A DNA stretch of 64,000 nucleotides from Winogradskyella luteola (GTDB lineage Bacteria > Bacteroidota > Bacteroidia > Flavobacteriales > Flavobacteriaceae). A program made the position numbers and the translations under genes. The notes beneath the pieces are model-generated. The model searched no databases. It was not told the DNA's origin and saw nothing but the letters and a program-made list of their open reading frames with translations. Location of the stretch: contig NZ_JAGSPD010000005.1 of the NCBI RefSeq assembly GCF_019203985.1, positions 1 to 64,000 of the forward strand, in the 5' to 3' direction. How positions within the stretch are numbered: the first letter of the stretch is position 1; every line of letters begins with the position of its first letter. This document shows positions 33,978-42,528 of the stretch, piece by piece.

Positions 33978-34950
33978 ACACCTTTTTAGGATTCTTATTT
34001 TCGTACAAAACGTCATAAACCGCATTGATTATAGGTAACTTCGTCTTTTTTAAATTCTTCTCATTTAATAAAAACGCACTTTTGGTGGCATAGTAACCTT
34101 CAGCAATCATATTCATTTCCATCTGTGCAGATTTCACCGTGTAACCTTTACCTATCATATTGCCAAACATTCTATTACGAGAAAACACAGAATAACCCGT
34201 TACCAATAAATCCCCCAAATAGGCTGAATTATTAATATTGCGCTTCATCTTATGCATTTTCTTAATAAAACGTTTCATTTCCCTTATGGCATTGCTCATC
34301 AATACACTCTGAAAGTTGTCACCATAACCCAAACCATGTGCAATACCCGCAGCAATAGCATAAATATTCTTTAACATCACTGCATACTCCACACCGATAA
34401 TATCATCACTGATTTTTGTCTTAATGTAAGAGCTCGATAAGTTATTAGCTATGGCTTGCGCTTTTACTGGGTCTGCACAAGAAATGGTAAGATAAGATAA
34501 GCGTTCTAAAGCTACCTCTTCTGCATGGCATGGACCAGCGATGACCGCTATATTTTCAAAAGGGATGTTGTAAATATCATGGAAGTGCTCACCTACCAAT
34601 AAACCCGATTCTGGTATAATTCCTTTTACTGCTGAAACTATGGTTTTTCCACTAATATCTGTGGTAAGTTTTTCGAGTTCAGAATGCATAAAAGCCGACG
34701 GAATCACAAAAATAAGTACATCTGCCCATTCAGCAATTTCATTAATATCATTACTGAGTTTTAATTGTTCTATATGAAATTCTACCGAGCTTAAATAACT
34801 GGGATTGTGCTGTTCTTTTAAAAGATGTTCCTTAGTGTAGACACTGCGCATGTACCAACCGACTTCATCTAAGTTTTCGCAAAGCATTTTTACAATGGCA
34901 GTTGCCCAACTTCCAGCCCCAAAGACCGCATATTTTTTGGTGTCGCTCAT
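33949..34950 (-). CDS. gpsA: Glycerol-3-phosphate dehydrogenase [NAD(P)+]
   Basis: A 333-residue enzyme reducing dihydroxyacetone phosphate to sn-glycerol-3-phosphate for phospholipid synthesis. The nucleotide loop GAGSWATA is at 11-18. VSAVKGI (catalytic region), GPCHAEEVA, the substrate Lys region VEYAVMLKNIYAIAAGIAHG (about 193-212), and GLGYGDNFQS follow. I use ATG 34950; the longer form starts with TTG at 34977 and adds nine residues without homology value. The 3' end overlaps the convergent small membrane gene. Confidence 0.93.
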   Translation of the reverse strand: MSDTKKYAVFGAGSWATAIVKMLCENLDEVGWYMRSVYTKEHLLKEQHNPSYLSSVEFHIEQLKLSNDINEIAEWADVLIFVIPSAFMHSELEKLTTDISGKTIVSAVKGIIPESGLLVGEHFHDIYNIPFENIAVIAGPCHAEEVALERLSYLTISCADPVKAQAIANNLSSSYIKTKISDDIIGVEYAVMLKNIYAIAAGIAHGLGYGDNFQSVLMSNAIREMKRFIKKMHKMKRNINNSAYLGDLLVTGYSVFSRNRMFGNMIGKGYTVKSAQMEMNMIAEGYYATKSAFLLNEKNLKKTKLPIINAVYDVLYENKNPKKVFKKLTDKLD

Positions 34951-35102
34951 AGAAATAGTTTCGTTTAAGTCATTCAAAAATACACAAATTTTAGAGAATG
35001 ATTCTTGGTTTTTCCGCTGTCAATCTATGGCCAGTTACTAAACTTGTAGAAGTATAGTTAATATTCTTTTTAGGTCAATACACCCATTGTACATTGTAAT
35101 GA

Positions 35103-35139
35103 AATTTGACATTTTGACTACGCTCAATTTGATATTTCA
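35103..35139. repeat. Degenerate dispersed repeat upstream of the 35211 lipoprotein
   Basis: TTTTGACTACGCTCAATTTG (35113-35132) differs by four bases from 30125-30144. The 260-bp gap from gpsA otherwise shows nothing I can name. Confidence 0.5.
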
Positions 35140-35210
35140 ATCGGTATTAAAATTTGACTTTGGCACACGTTTTGAAATTATAAAAGTAATAACCCTAAAA
35201 CCGTTAGATT

Positions 35211-36155
35211 ATGAAGACGATAAAACTATTACTTGTATTTGCACTCAGTGCAACATTGTTTACCTCATGTTATACTGAGGAAATAAACATTAACGATAAT
35301 GACCCTGCAATTTCATTAAATCAATTGCTGCAATCTTACGATTTGTGGTACGTGGATATTAACGCTACCCAAGGTTATGGCGAAACTCCATTTTTACAAA
35401 TTGCCTTTACACTGAGCTTTGATAATGGTCGTATGTATGCCAATAATAATTTAGTAGGTTTGGGTAGTCAAGGTAATGGATTTGGTGTGCAAATAGGAAA
35501 TTACGATGCCTATGATATGATATTGGATGTTAACCACACCGTCGATGGGTTTGAGTCTTTTGATGTGTTTCAAATAGACAACAATACTATTGAGCTATAC
35601 AATCCGTTTAATGACACGTCTTACTTTTTAGACGGTTATCAACGCTCTAATTTTGATTATGACTTTGTCTTCTACGACAATATTCATTATTTCTTGCAAG
35701 AGTATGAGGCTTGGGAAAAAGTATACACAAGTGAGTTTGGAGCTTTAAATGAGTTTGATAATGAAAACTATTTACAGTTTTTATCTGGTGGAAACGATTC
35801 TACATTTAGAAGCTCGCAAGATGTAAATGTGAACAATCCAAATAATATCTACTGGGATTACACAGGGTTTTATGGTGTAGGAGATATTACAGGAAATATG
35901 TACCTAAAAACATTAACATTAGATTATGATTTCTTTGACAATGAATTCTTTGAACTCAGCGTTATTGATGATGGTAGGATAGAGTTGTTCCATGCAAATT
36001 CTGGCACAGTATATGAGTTTGAAGGAAGAGGATATATTGCTTATTACAGAAGTTCTGATACCCAAGGCCGAATTACAGAGACAACGGAAATGCCCAAAAA
36101 ACGTAAACAAAAATTACCTAAGGTAGATAACCCTAGAAATAATACTCGAAGCTAA
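35211..36155 (+). CDS. Lipoprotein of unknown function
   Basis: A 314-residue protein with a lipoprotein signal (LFTSC, Cys20). The mature part is rich in Asp, Asn, Tyr and Phe, with repeated strands such as LLQSYDLWYVDINAT, IELYNPFNDTSYFLDGY and IELFHANSGTVYEFEGRG, suggesting a beta-sandwich with internal duplication (two units around residues 35-145 and 185-280). A basic tail KKRKQKLPKVDN follows. Probably exposed on the envelope. No catalytic motif seen. It ends 24 bp before a terminator. Confidence 0.7.
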   Translation: MKTIKLLLVFALSATLFTSCYTEEININDNDPAISLNQLLQSYDLWYVDINATQGYGETPFLQIAFTLSFDNGRMYANNNLVGLGSQGNGFGVQIGNYDAYDMILDVNHTVDGFESFDVFQIDNNTIELYNPFNDTSYFLDGYQRSNFDYDFVFYDNIHYFLQEYEAWEKVYTSEFGALNEFDNENYLQFLSGGNDSTFRSSQDVNVNNPNNIYWDYTGFYGVGDITGNMYLKTLTLDYDFFDNEFFELSVIDDGRIELFHANSGTVYEFEGRGYIAYYRSSDTQGRITETTEMPKKRKQKLPKVDNPRNNTRS

Positions 36156-36178
36156 ATTTTGGTTGGTTATTTAGTTTC

Positions 36179-36220
36179 AAAAACGCTCAGTTGATACTTG
36201 TCGACTGGGCGTTTTTATTT
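36179..36220 (+). terminator. Rho-independent terminator
   Basis: Stem AAAAACGCTCAGT (36179-36191) / ACTGGGCGTTTTT (36204-36216) with one G-T pair, followed by a T-rich tail. It closes the 35211 lipoprotein gene. Confidence 0.85.
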
Positions 36221-36328
36221 TGAAGTGACTTTAAGGGTTTACCTAGTGTCTAAAAAATAGAGCTTGTCACTAATTCTTTATTACATCACTTGAATGCAAT
36301 TACACCACATTGTGACCAAGCCTTACCC

Positions 36329-37501
36329 ATGGATTTTAAAACTAGAAATGGCAGAACTCTTAACCTAAATATTTTTAATATACTCATCATATCAGGAGTA
36401 GTACATGGTATAATCTTCAGTGTAATTGTATTGAGTCAAAAAAAATATGCCACAAATAATGTTAAATACCTCTCTCTAATAGTATTATTTCTCTCATTAA
36501 GTAACTTTAAATATTGGTTATTGGACACCAAGTTAATTGATCTCTACCCCATAATTAAATACATATACATACCTTGGCATTGGTTAGTGTTACCTATGTT
36601 CTATTTTTATGTGCAAAAATTTATTGGAAAACAACCCATTACCAAAATATTAAGCGTATACTTAATCGGCCCCTTTGTGCTGGTCCTGTTTATACATATA
36701 GTGCAGGTGTTTTATAAGTTAACGGTAAACAAGGCCTATGATATACCATCACATTTTAGCAGAGGGATTTTTGTCTATGTGGAATTCTTCTCAATTGCGT
36801 TCAATATTATACTTATGGTTTTAACTCATAAAATGATAATTAACCATGAGAAAGATATTTCTTATGATATAAAATGGATAAAATCGGAAACAAATTGGCT
36901 GAAAAAACTCATATACCTTGGAATGCTAACCTGTTTGTTTTGGTTCTGTGCTATAAGCATTGTCGTAATATACGACCTTAATAGATCATATGTTTTCTAC
37001 CCAATGTGGATTGGTATATCTATACTTGTATATTGGATAGGGTATATAGGCCTTCAAAAATCTAAACAACTTGAAGAGCGAATTGGATTAAGAAAAAAAA
37101 GAATTGCCCTAATTGAAAATTTAAAGAAAAATAGTCACAACACCCAAAACAAAAACACTTTCCTTAGAAAACCAAATGTCATTGAAGTTATAGAAGATAT
37201 GTTCAACAATGAAAAGTTATATCTTAACCCAAACTTAAGCTTAGAATATTTAGCTAATAAGGTTAACCTAAGTACAAGTCATCTTTCAAAAGTCATTAAT
37301 AACCAAAAAAATATGAATTTTAAAGACTATGTAAACGGTTATAGACTTGAAGAAGCTAAAAAATTACTAAAAGATAAAAATTATGATAACTATACAATCG
37401 TAGCCATAGGTTTAGAGTGTGGTTTTAATTCAAAATCAGCATTTTACAGTGCTTTTAAAAAACAATATCAACAAACACCAAACCAATTTAGAAATGTATA
37501 A
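36329..37501 (+). CDS. AraC-family regulator with N-terminal membrane domain
   Basis: A 390-residue protein. I use the ATG at 36329 (a TTG at 36290 is the longer option). About six to seven hydrophobic helices fill residues 15-250. A short linker and a C-terminal AraC DNA-binding domain follow (about 295-390) with both helix-turn-helix units: YLANKVNLSTSHLSKVINNQ and VAIGLECGFNSKSAFYSAFK plus QTPNQFR. Membrane-bound AraC proteins of this type are common in Bacteroidota and are thought to sense an envelope signal and act on nearby genes. The lipoprotein gene starts about 95 bp downstream on the same strand, an obvious candidate target. Confidence 0.88.
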   Translation: MDFKTRNGRTLNLNIFNILIISGVVHGIIFSVIVLSQKKYATNNVKYLSLIVLFLSLSNFKYWLLDTKLIDLYPIIKYIYIPWHWLVLPMFYFYVQKFIGKQPITKILSVYLIGPFVLVLFIHIVQVFYKLTVNKAYDIPSHFSRGIFVYVEFFSIAFNIILMVLTHKMIINHEKDISYDIKWIKSETNWLKKLIYLGMLTCLFWFCAISIVVIYDLNRSYVFYPMWIGISILVYWIGYIGLQKSKQLEERIGLRKKRIALIENLKKNSHNTQNKNTFLRKPNVIEVIEDMFNNEKLYLNPNLSLEYLANKVNLSTSHLSKVINNQKNMNFKDYVNGYRLEEAKKLLKDKNYDNYTIVAIGLECGFNSKSAFYSAFKKQYQQTPNQFRNV

Positions 37502-37596
37502 ACTTGTCCTATTTTTTGTTGTTCTGCAAGTTTCGGGACATGGGTGTTGGTAATTATACAGAACTTTGGGTATTGAAAATTAAAAAATCCTACTTT

Positions 37597-38991
37597 ATGA
37601 AAAATCTTTTCAAACTCATTTATCTATCAATTGCCCTATCTACCCTTTTTTGCTGCGAAAAAGAGGATAACGGCACCGCCCAGAACGAAAACTTTAAAAC
37701 GGTATCCGTTGATGATGCCATGGGTTTTCTGAACCTAAGGACAGTAAAAAAGACCAATGCCAACAGTTACCTTACCAACATATCCACGGATGTGCAGCAA
37801 GAACAGATCACCAATACCGATGAGCTGCTTACCATTGTACCAGCAGCAACAATCCATCAACAGCACTATAGCCATATACTGCTTTTAGAGATCGATGGGG
37901 AGATACAGAGTGTGGTGTTCAGTATGACCCCAGATGAAAGTCCCGACTCGGAAGCTTACGATGGTGAACTGCTCATTACAGACCTTGATGGCAGCTTCAT
38001 AAAGGGATACACCGTAGAAAACGGAATTTTGCAAACCGAGTACCTGGGATTCCCAGACGTTTATGGCAAAGCCGTGACCCAAAAAAACGATTGTACGGAT
38101 TGCCCCTATTCTGTCTGTGACTATTGCGACCTGGAGGAGGTCGATATAGGGTTCGTTGGCGGCAGCTCTGGTCTGCCTCAAGTCAATTATATCGTCGTCG
38201 GTAGCATCTTTGACCGAGGGAACAGTGGCGGCTATATTGACTTTGGCTGGAACTCTGGCGGTGGCGGAGGAGGAGGCTCGTCGAGCCCCAATATTACCCC
38301 TTACCAAGGCTTCCTAAATTCGCTCACACTGGCGCAACGTAATTTTTTAACGGCTAATACGCCCTTAAAAATCAATATCCAAAACTTCTTTTCCGAAAAT
38401 GGGCACAGTGAGGCTAATGAGAGTTTTATAACAGATATTATTATTTATTTAATGGGTAATCCCAACTCATCTTTAGAATTTAATATTAACCTAGACCCTA
38501 ACAATGCTCTACATTTTGATTCTTTCGAAGAAGCTGAAGACTATTTTGACAGCTTATCTAGTAGTAATTACACACATGTATCTTCAGTTTTTGAAATAGG
38601 CTCGGTTAGAAGAGACGTACACTCATTAGAATTCAATAATTTTCCTCAAGCTAACATAGTCACCTCAATCAAAGCAATGATACCAGACGATAACAATGCT
38701 TTGGAATGTTTGAACATCTTAAATGTAAGATCAGAATTAGAAGGTAATAACACGTTGTTTGATTGGACGCAGCTTGATAGTGAAGATCCCAATGACAGCA
38801 GTGGGCCTGTAATTGAAATAAATGAATCTACAGACAGCGTTAAAATATCTGTTGAAGGTGAAATGTTGGTTGGATTAAACATTGGTGGTTACCCTCTCAG
38901 AAGTAGACATTTAATAACGGTTGTTATTACATATAATTATTCAACAGCTCAGATTAACGAAGATTATTGTTATTGGTATTATACTAATTAA
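37597..38991 (+). CDS. Mosaic lipoprotein, candidate polymorphic-toxin-like carrier
   Basis: A 464-residue protein from ATG 37597, with a lipoprotein signal (STLFC, first Cys about residue 19). The N-terminal half (about 20-200) is a conserved-looking export domain (HILLLEIDGEIQSVVFSM, GELLITDLDGSFIKGYTVEN), then a Cys cluster CTDCPYSVCDYC and a linker of eight glycines near 228-236. The C-terminal half opens with FLNSLTLAQRNFLTANTPLK and ends in a segment of about 150 residues that I do not recognise. By hand count the DNA falls from 50-60% GC (38161-38280) to 30-33% (38401-38580) at the linker. That is what module exchange looks like in polymorphic toxins, but no toxin motif is identified. 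Confidence 0.6.
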   Translation: MKNLFKLIYLSIALSTLFCCEKEDNGTAQNENFKTVSVDDAMGFLNLRTVKKTNANSYLTNISTDVQQEQITNTDELLTIVPAATIHQQHYSHILLLEIDGEIQSVVFSMTPDESPDSEAYDGELLITDLDGSFIKGYTVENGILQTEYLGFPDVYGKAVTQKNDCTDCPYSVCDYCDLEEVDIGFVGGSSGLPQVNYIVVGSIFDRGNSGGYIDFGWNSGGGGGGGSSSPNITPYQGFLNSLTLAQRNFLTANTPLKINIQNFFSENGHSEANESFITDIIIYLMGNPNSSLEFNINLDPNNALHFDSFEEAEDYFDSLSSSNYTHVSSVFEIGSVRRDVHSLEFNNFPQANIVTSIKAMIPDDNNALECLNILNVRSELEGNNTLFDWTQLDSEDPNDSSGPVIEINESTDSVKISVEGEMLVGLNIGGYPLRSRHLITVVITYNYSTAQINEDYCYWYYTN

Positions 38992-38998
38992 GCACTTT

Positions 38999-39451
38999 AT
39001 GAAAACACAGTCTCTTATTATAATATTATTAATTCTTCTAATGATTAATTGTACGGTTTACAAACCTTTTTCAAGTAATAAGAATAGAAAAGAGTCTACA
39101 AGGCAGATTAAAGACACCTTTAATCTTACGTCAGAAGAATTTAAGCAGATTAATGAAGATTCTATATTGTTTGAGATATCTGAGTCTTTAGCCAAACAAG
39201 TGAGTTTTAAAACAACTAATCGACGTATAGATTCTTTTTTAAGCGGTAACTATGAAAAAAAGCAATTATTAATTGCATTGAATATTGACCAATTAAAACT
39301 CAAAGGAGAATTTGATTTTGATTATACAGATAAATTTAATGGTCGAAGGCTATACTTTAATACAGTTAAAGAGTATGAAGAGTTTATGAAAAAATTGGAC
39401 TGTAGTTTTATAAAAAAGGTAAATTTTAAAGTAGATACATTAAAAAACTGA
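38999..39451 (+). CDS. Small putative lipoprotein downstream of the mosaic protein
   Basis: A 150-residue protein from ATG 38999, 8 bp after the previous stop; the in-frame upstream extension overlaps that gene and is rejected. The N terminus MKTQSLIIILLILLMINCTV has a hydrophobic stretch and a Cys at 18, a plausible though non-canonical lipobox. The mature part is charged, with LTSEEFKQINEDSILFE, RRIDSFLSGNYEKKQLLIAL and FNTVKEYEEFMKKLDCSF. No known family. Its tight coupling to the mosaic lipoprotein makes it a candidate partner or immunity protein (inference). Confidence 0.6.
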   Translation: MKTQSLIIILLILLMINCTVYKPFSSNKNRKESTRQIKDTFNLTSEEFKQINEDSILFEISESLAKQVSFKTTNRRIDSFLSGNYEKKQLLIALNIDQLKLKGEFDFDYTDKFNGRRLYFNTVKEYEEFMKKLDCSFIKKVNFKVDTLKN

Positions 39452-39453
39452 AT

Positions 39454-39615
39454 ATGGAAACAGTAATATCCCCGAGTATTGGCTTAATAATATGGCGACT
39501 GCTCATGATTGCCATTATGATATGTTTTATAATCTCAATGGTTAAACTTTATAGAAAAGTCACAAAATATATTGATTTGAAATCTAAGTACTACGAAAAC
39601 AAAATGGAACTTTAA
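39454..39615 (+). CDS. 53-residue single-TM protein
   Basis: ATG at 39454, only 2 bp after the stop of the small lipoprotein gene. It encodes 53 residues: a short polar start METVISPSIG, one hydrophobic helix of about 22 residues (LIIWRLLMIAIMICFIIS) and a basic tail KLYRKVTKYIDLKSKYYENK. The coupling and a full-length helix argue that it is real. Function unknown. Confidence 0.5.
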   Translation: METVISPSIGLIIWRLLMIAIMICFIISMVKLYRKVTKYIDLKSKYYENKMEL

Positions 39616-39717
39616 AAAAGTCTCGTAATTATACGGTATGAAGCCTTTATCCCCATATGATTAATGTCGACAAAGAATTATACTATGAGAACAGCTTAAA
39701 CTAAACAACGAATAAAA

Positions 39718-39819
39718 ATGAAAACAAAAAAAACAGTTATAACAACAATAGTAATAGTAGTAATGATAATTTTAGCTTTCCTTTATCTATTAAGCAATAT
39801 AAAATTATGTGGTCAGTAA
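39718..39819 (+). CDS. 33-residue membrane peptide
   Basis: ATG at 39718, stop TAA at 39817-39819, 33 codons. It opens MKTKKTVITTIVIVVMIILA and ends LLSNIKLCGQ: two or three lysines and one hydrophobic helix. It starts 15 bp before the next gene ends its leader. It may be a genuine small membrane peptide or chance; only its composition supports it. Confidence 0.3.
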   Translation: MKTKKTVITTIVIVVMIILAFLYLLSNIKLCGQ

Positions 39820-39834
39820 TTTAAAGACTTATTT

Positions 39835-40560
39835 ATGTTAATCACAATATTTATAGTTTTTGCATTGTGTTTTATCATTGAGCGCATAAAGCCTGGGTGG
39901 CATTTACCGCAAGTCCCTACATGGACAATAAGGGTTTTGGCCATTAATTTTGTACAACTATTCGTTGTAGTCATAGCAGGGTTTACATGGGAAGAATGGT
40001 TGTCTTCTTCATCTATCTTTAGATTATCAGATTTTGTCAATCCTACCTTGGGAGGTGGAATAGCTTACATTATTGCAACCTTTGTGTTCTATTGGTGGCA
40101 TAGATGGAGGCATACTGTAAATTTTCTATGGTTACATTTTCATCAAATACATCACAGCCCACAACGAATCGAGGTAATCACCTCTTTTTATAAACACCCT
40201 TTAGAAATGGTTCTCAATTCAATCATTGGCAGTTTATTGGTTTATATGTTATTAGGTCTTAGTATTGAAGCAGGAGCCGTCTATACTTTATGTACCGCAC
40301 TTGGGGAATTCTTTTATCATACAAATATTAAAACACCTCAATGGGTTGGCTACATTTTTCAACGACCAGAAATGCATAGAATCCATCATGAATACAATAA
40401 GCATACAAACAACTATGGTGATATAGTTTGGTGGGATATGCTATTTGGCACATATGAAAACCCTAAAGAATTTAAAACCTCATGTGGCTTTGATAATGAA
40501 AAGGAGCAGCGCTTGATTGACATGCTGAAATTTAAAGATGTACATGAAGAAAACTTGTAG
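39835..40560 (+). CDS. Sterol desaturase / fatty acid hydroxylase family protein
   Basis: A 241-residue membrane di-iron enzyme. The histidine boxes are HRWRH, HQIHH and HRIHH, with a further HTNIK upstream of the third, as expected for the fatty acid hydroxylase superfamily. Four or so hydrophobic segments surround them. Members hydroxylate or desaturate lipids and sterol- or carotenoid-like compounds with O2; the substrate here is unknown. In this accessory region it may modify a membrane lipid, but no partner redox gene is adjacent. Confidence 0.88.
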   Translation: MLITIFIVFALCFIIERIKPGWHLPQVPTWTIRVLAINFVQLFVVVIAGFTWEEWLSSSSIFRLSDFVNPTLGGGIAYIIATFVFYWWHRWRHTVNFLWLHFHQIHHSPQRIEVITSFYKHPLEMVLNSIIGSLLVYMLLGLSIEAGAVYTLCTALGEFFYHTNIKTPQWVGYIFQRPEMHRIHHEYNKHTNNYGDIVWWDMLFGTYENPKEFKTSCGFDNEKEQRLIDMLKFKDVHEENL

Positions 40561-40637
40561 TGGCGTAATTGGAAATCAAAAGTCACTTGTGAGTCAATCT
40601 AGCTACAAAGATTTATCATAAATATAAAGAATTAATA

Positions 40638-41165
40638 ATGAAACAACAAGATCATATCGGTTTTTACAATTGGGTAAAGTTTTTAATTGCAGGCATATTG
40701 ATGCTGTTCTTTTTAAACAGTAACTCACAAGAAAACTACGTAAAATTGCCAAAAACACAGAGCAGTTGTCCCATGATAATTGTTAACGACAATATCATCG
40801 CTAATGAAAGCTTTATCAACAAATACAAGACTTTGATTATTAAAGTAAGGGTATTGAAAGATAGACATTATCATACAGTTCATAGATCTTCCAACCTAAG
40901 TGAAAACGGAACTGTCTTTGTGGAGTTGGATCAAAAAATAAAAACCAAGTCACAATGTGATTTAAACAAATTTTTTGGAATAGATAAAAACAATGACGTT
41001 TACGTTAATGGATATTTAATTGAGGATGCTAAATATAAAATTGCCGTAGAGAGTATCATTGATATTGAGTTAATCACGCCAAACTCAACAAACAAATTAA
41101 AACGTAAGTCAATTAACGTTTGGACCATCACTAAAGAAGAACGGGAACAGGGATGTAAACAATAG
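40638..41165 (+). CDS. Secreted hypothetical protein
   Basis: A 175-residue protein with a hydrophobic segment preceded by a polar stretch (FLIAGILMLFFLNSNSQ, about 15-31), probably a signal peptide. The mature part contains SSCPMIIVNDNIIANESFIN, VRVLKDRHYHTVHRSS and three Cys in all. Family not recognised. It ends 19 bp before the convergent TlpA-like gene. Confidence 0.6.
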   Translation: MKQQDHIGFYNWVKFLIAGILMLFFLNSNSQENYVKLPKTQSSCPMIIVNDNIIANESFINKYKTLIIKVRVLKDRHYHTVHRSSNLSENGTVFVELDQKIKTKSQCDLNKFFGIDKNNDVYVNGYLIEDAKYKIAVESIIDIELITPNSTNKLKRKSINVWTITKEEREQGCKQ

Positions 41166-41183
41166 GCTACAGAATAAATTCGC

Positions 41184-42485
41184 TTACAAATCCTTCAAAA
41201 CCACTTCCAAATCCTCATAGCCATAAGGCTTTGCCATAATAATCTTGGATGCACTTAACAAAAAGTACATAGGTGTAGCGGCAACACCATAGGTTTTTAC
41301 AATGGGGTTTCCCCATTTACCCAAACCGATGTTATGGATAAAATCGGGGTAATTTTTAATCTCTTCTGTCCATTTGGTGGGTTCATCTTCCAAACCAAAA
41401 GCCACTACTTTTATATTGGGTTTTTCGGCAACCAATGCCTTTACTTTAGGAAGTTCTTTTAAACAATGTCCACAGCCACTACTCCAAAATATAAGCAGAT
41501 AATATTCCGAGCCTTTTAAATCGTGAAGACTTGAAGTGTTCTCACCATATATAATTTCAAAATTAGGGGCTTTGGTACCCAAAGATGTATTTTTATAGGA
41601 TGTGATGGTTTCTGCCAAAACCTTATTACCAGTAGCGTTAGCCAGGTCTAATAAATGATTTTCGGTAATATAATTGGCAAGCTCGTGGTTTTCTAAGGTT
41701 ACAAAACGTTGCCATAGAATTTCCATTAAACTCGTTTTAATAATACGATCGTCGTTACTAATCGCATCGGCTACTTGATCTACCAAATCCTTATAGGATT
41801 TGTTCGTAGGGTTTTCTATCATATTAAAAACATAACCTGTTACTCTATCGACCAAAAACGAAGAACTCTGCAATAGATAATTACTAAAATCTATCTGACT
41901 TAAAAAATGCTGTTTTAGATGGTTAGAATAGGCGCTAACATCTTCGTACTGCGGAGGTATATAAGGTCTATTGGCCGTGATAAATGCAGAAACCAATTTG
42001 TCTTTTGAAGATTCTTCATACGCCAACTGTGTATCCTTTACTACCTTAAAAATAGATGCAAAGCCATCCTCGTCTGTATTGGCTTTAGAATAATAATTAC
42101 TAATGGTTTTGTTAACCATGTCCATGCTGTGCAGATAGGAATTCCAGAGTTTGTTTTCTTCAGATTCGGTAAATTCCACACCTTTATCATAACTAAAATT
42201 AAAGGCTACGGTTTCCTTGCCATCGTATATAAAATCGAAATTGTTTTCTTCTGGCGGAACAGCGTACACAATTTTATAAATTCCTGGAGTCACTGTAGAA
42301 TCCAATGGAATTTCAAAATTACCAAGACTATCTAATTTCCCCCTATTTACATAGTTGGCACCTTCTGGTGTAGCCTTGTATAAAAAGGCATAGGAAAAAT
42401 CTTCTGCTGGCGAAAAGTTTCCTTTTACACTTTGAGAAAAGGCGAAACAAGGAACTAAGAACAAGGAAAGGATTAATTTTTTCAT
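41184..42485 (-). CDS. TlpA-like thioredoxin with DUF4369 N-terminal domain
   Basis: A 433-residue exported protein: signal peptide MKKLILSLFLVPCFAFSQ, an N-terminal DUF4369-like beta domain (about 20-110), a helical middle, and a C-terminal thioredoxin fold. The redox motif is CGHC (Cys338, Cys341 in SSGCGHCLKELP) and the cis-Pro is in AATPMYFLL. Such proteins reduce or exchange disulfides in the periplasm of Bacteroidota. Single gene, ATG start. Confidence 0.9.
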   Translation of the reverse strand: MKKLILSLFLVPCFAFSQSVKGNFSPAEDFSYAFLYKATPEGANYVNRGKLDSLGNFEIPLDSTVTPGIYKIVYAVPPEENNFDFIYDGKETVAFNFSYDKGVEFTESEENKLWNSYLHSMDMVNKTISNYYSKANTDEDGFASIFKVVKDTQLAYEESSKDKLVSAFITANRPYIPPQYEDVSAYSNHLKQHFLSQIDFSNYLLQSSSFLVDRVTGYVFNMIENPTNKSYKDLVDQVADAISNDDRIIKTSLMEILWQRFVTLENHELANYITENHLLDLANATGNKVLAETITSYKNTSLGTKAPNFEIIYGENTSSLHDLKGSEYYLLIFWSSGCGHCLKELPKVKALVAEKPNIKVVAFGLEDEPTKWTEEIKNYPDFIHNIGLGKWGNPIVKTYGVAATPMYFLLSASKIIMAKPYGYEDLEVVLKDL

Positions 42486-42528
42486 TTTATATGGTTTTAT
42501 CGCGATAACTGCTTCAATAATTAAGCCA

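Noticed and set aside
37504-37596. TTG-started extension of the mosaic lipoprotein
   Set aside because: It adds 31 residues before a complete lipoprotein signal and starts within 3 bp of the AraC stop. ATG 37597 is better.
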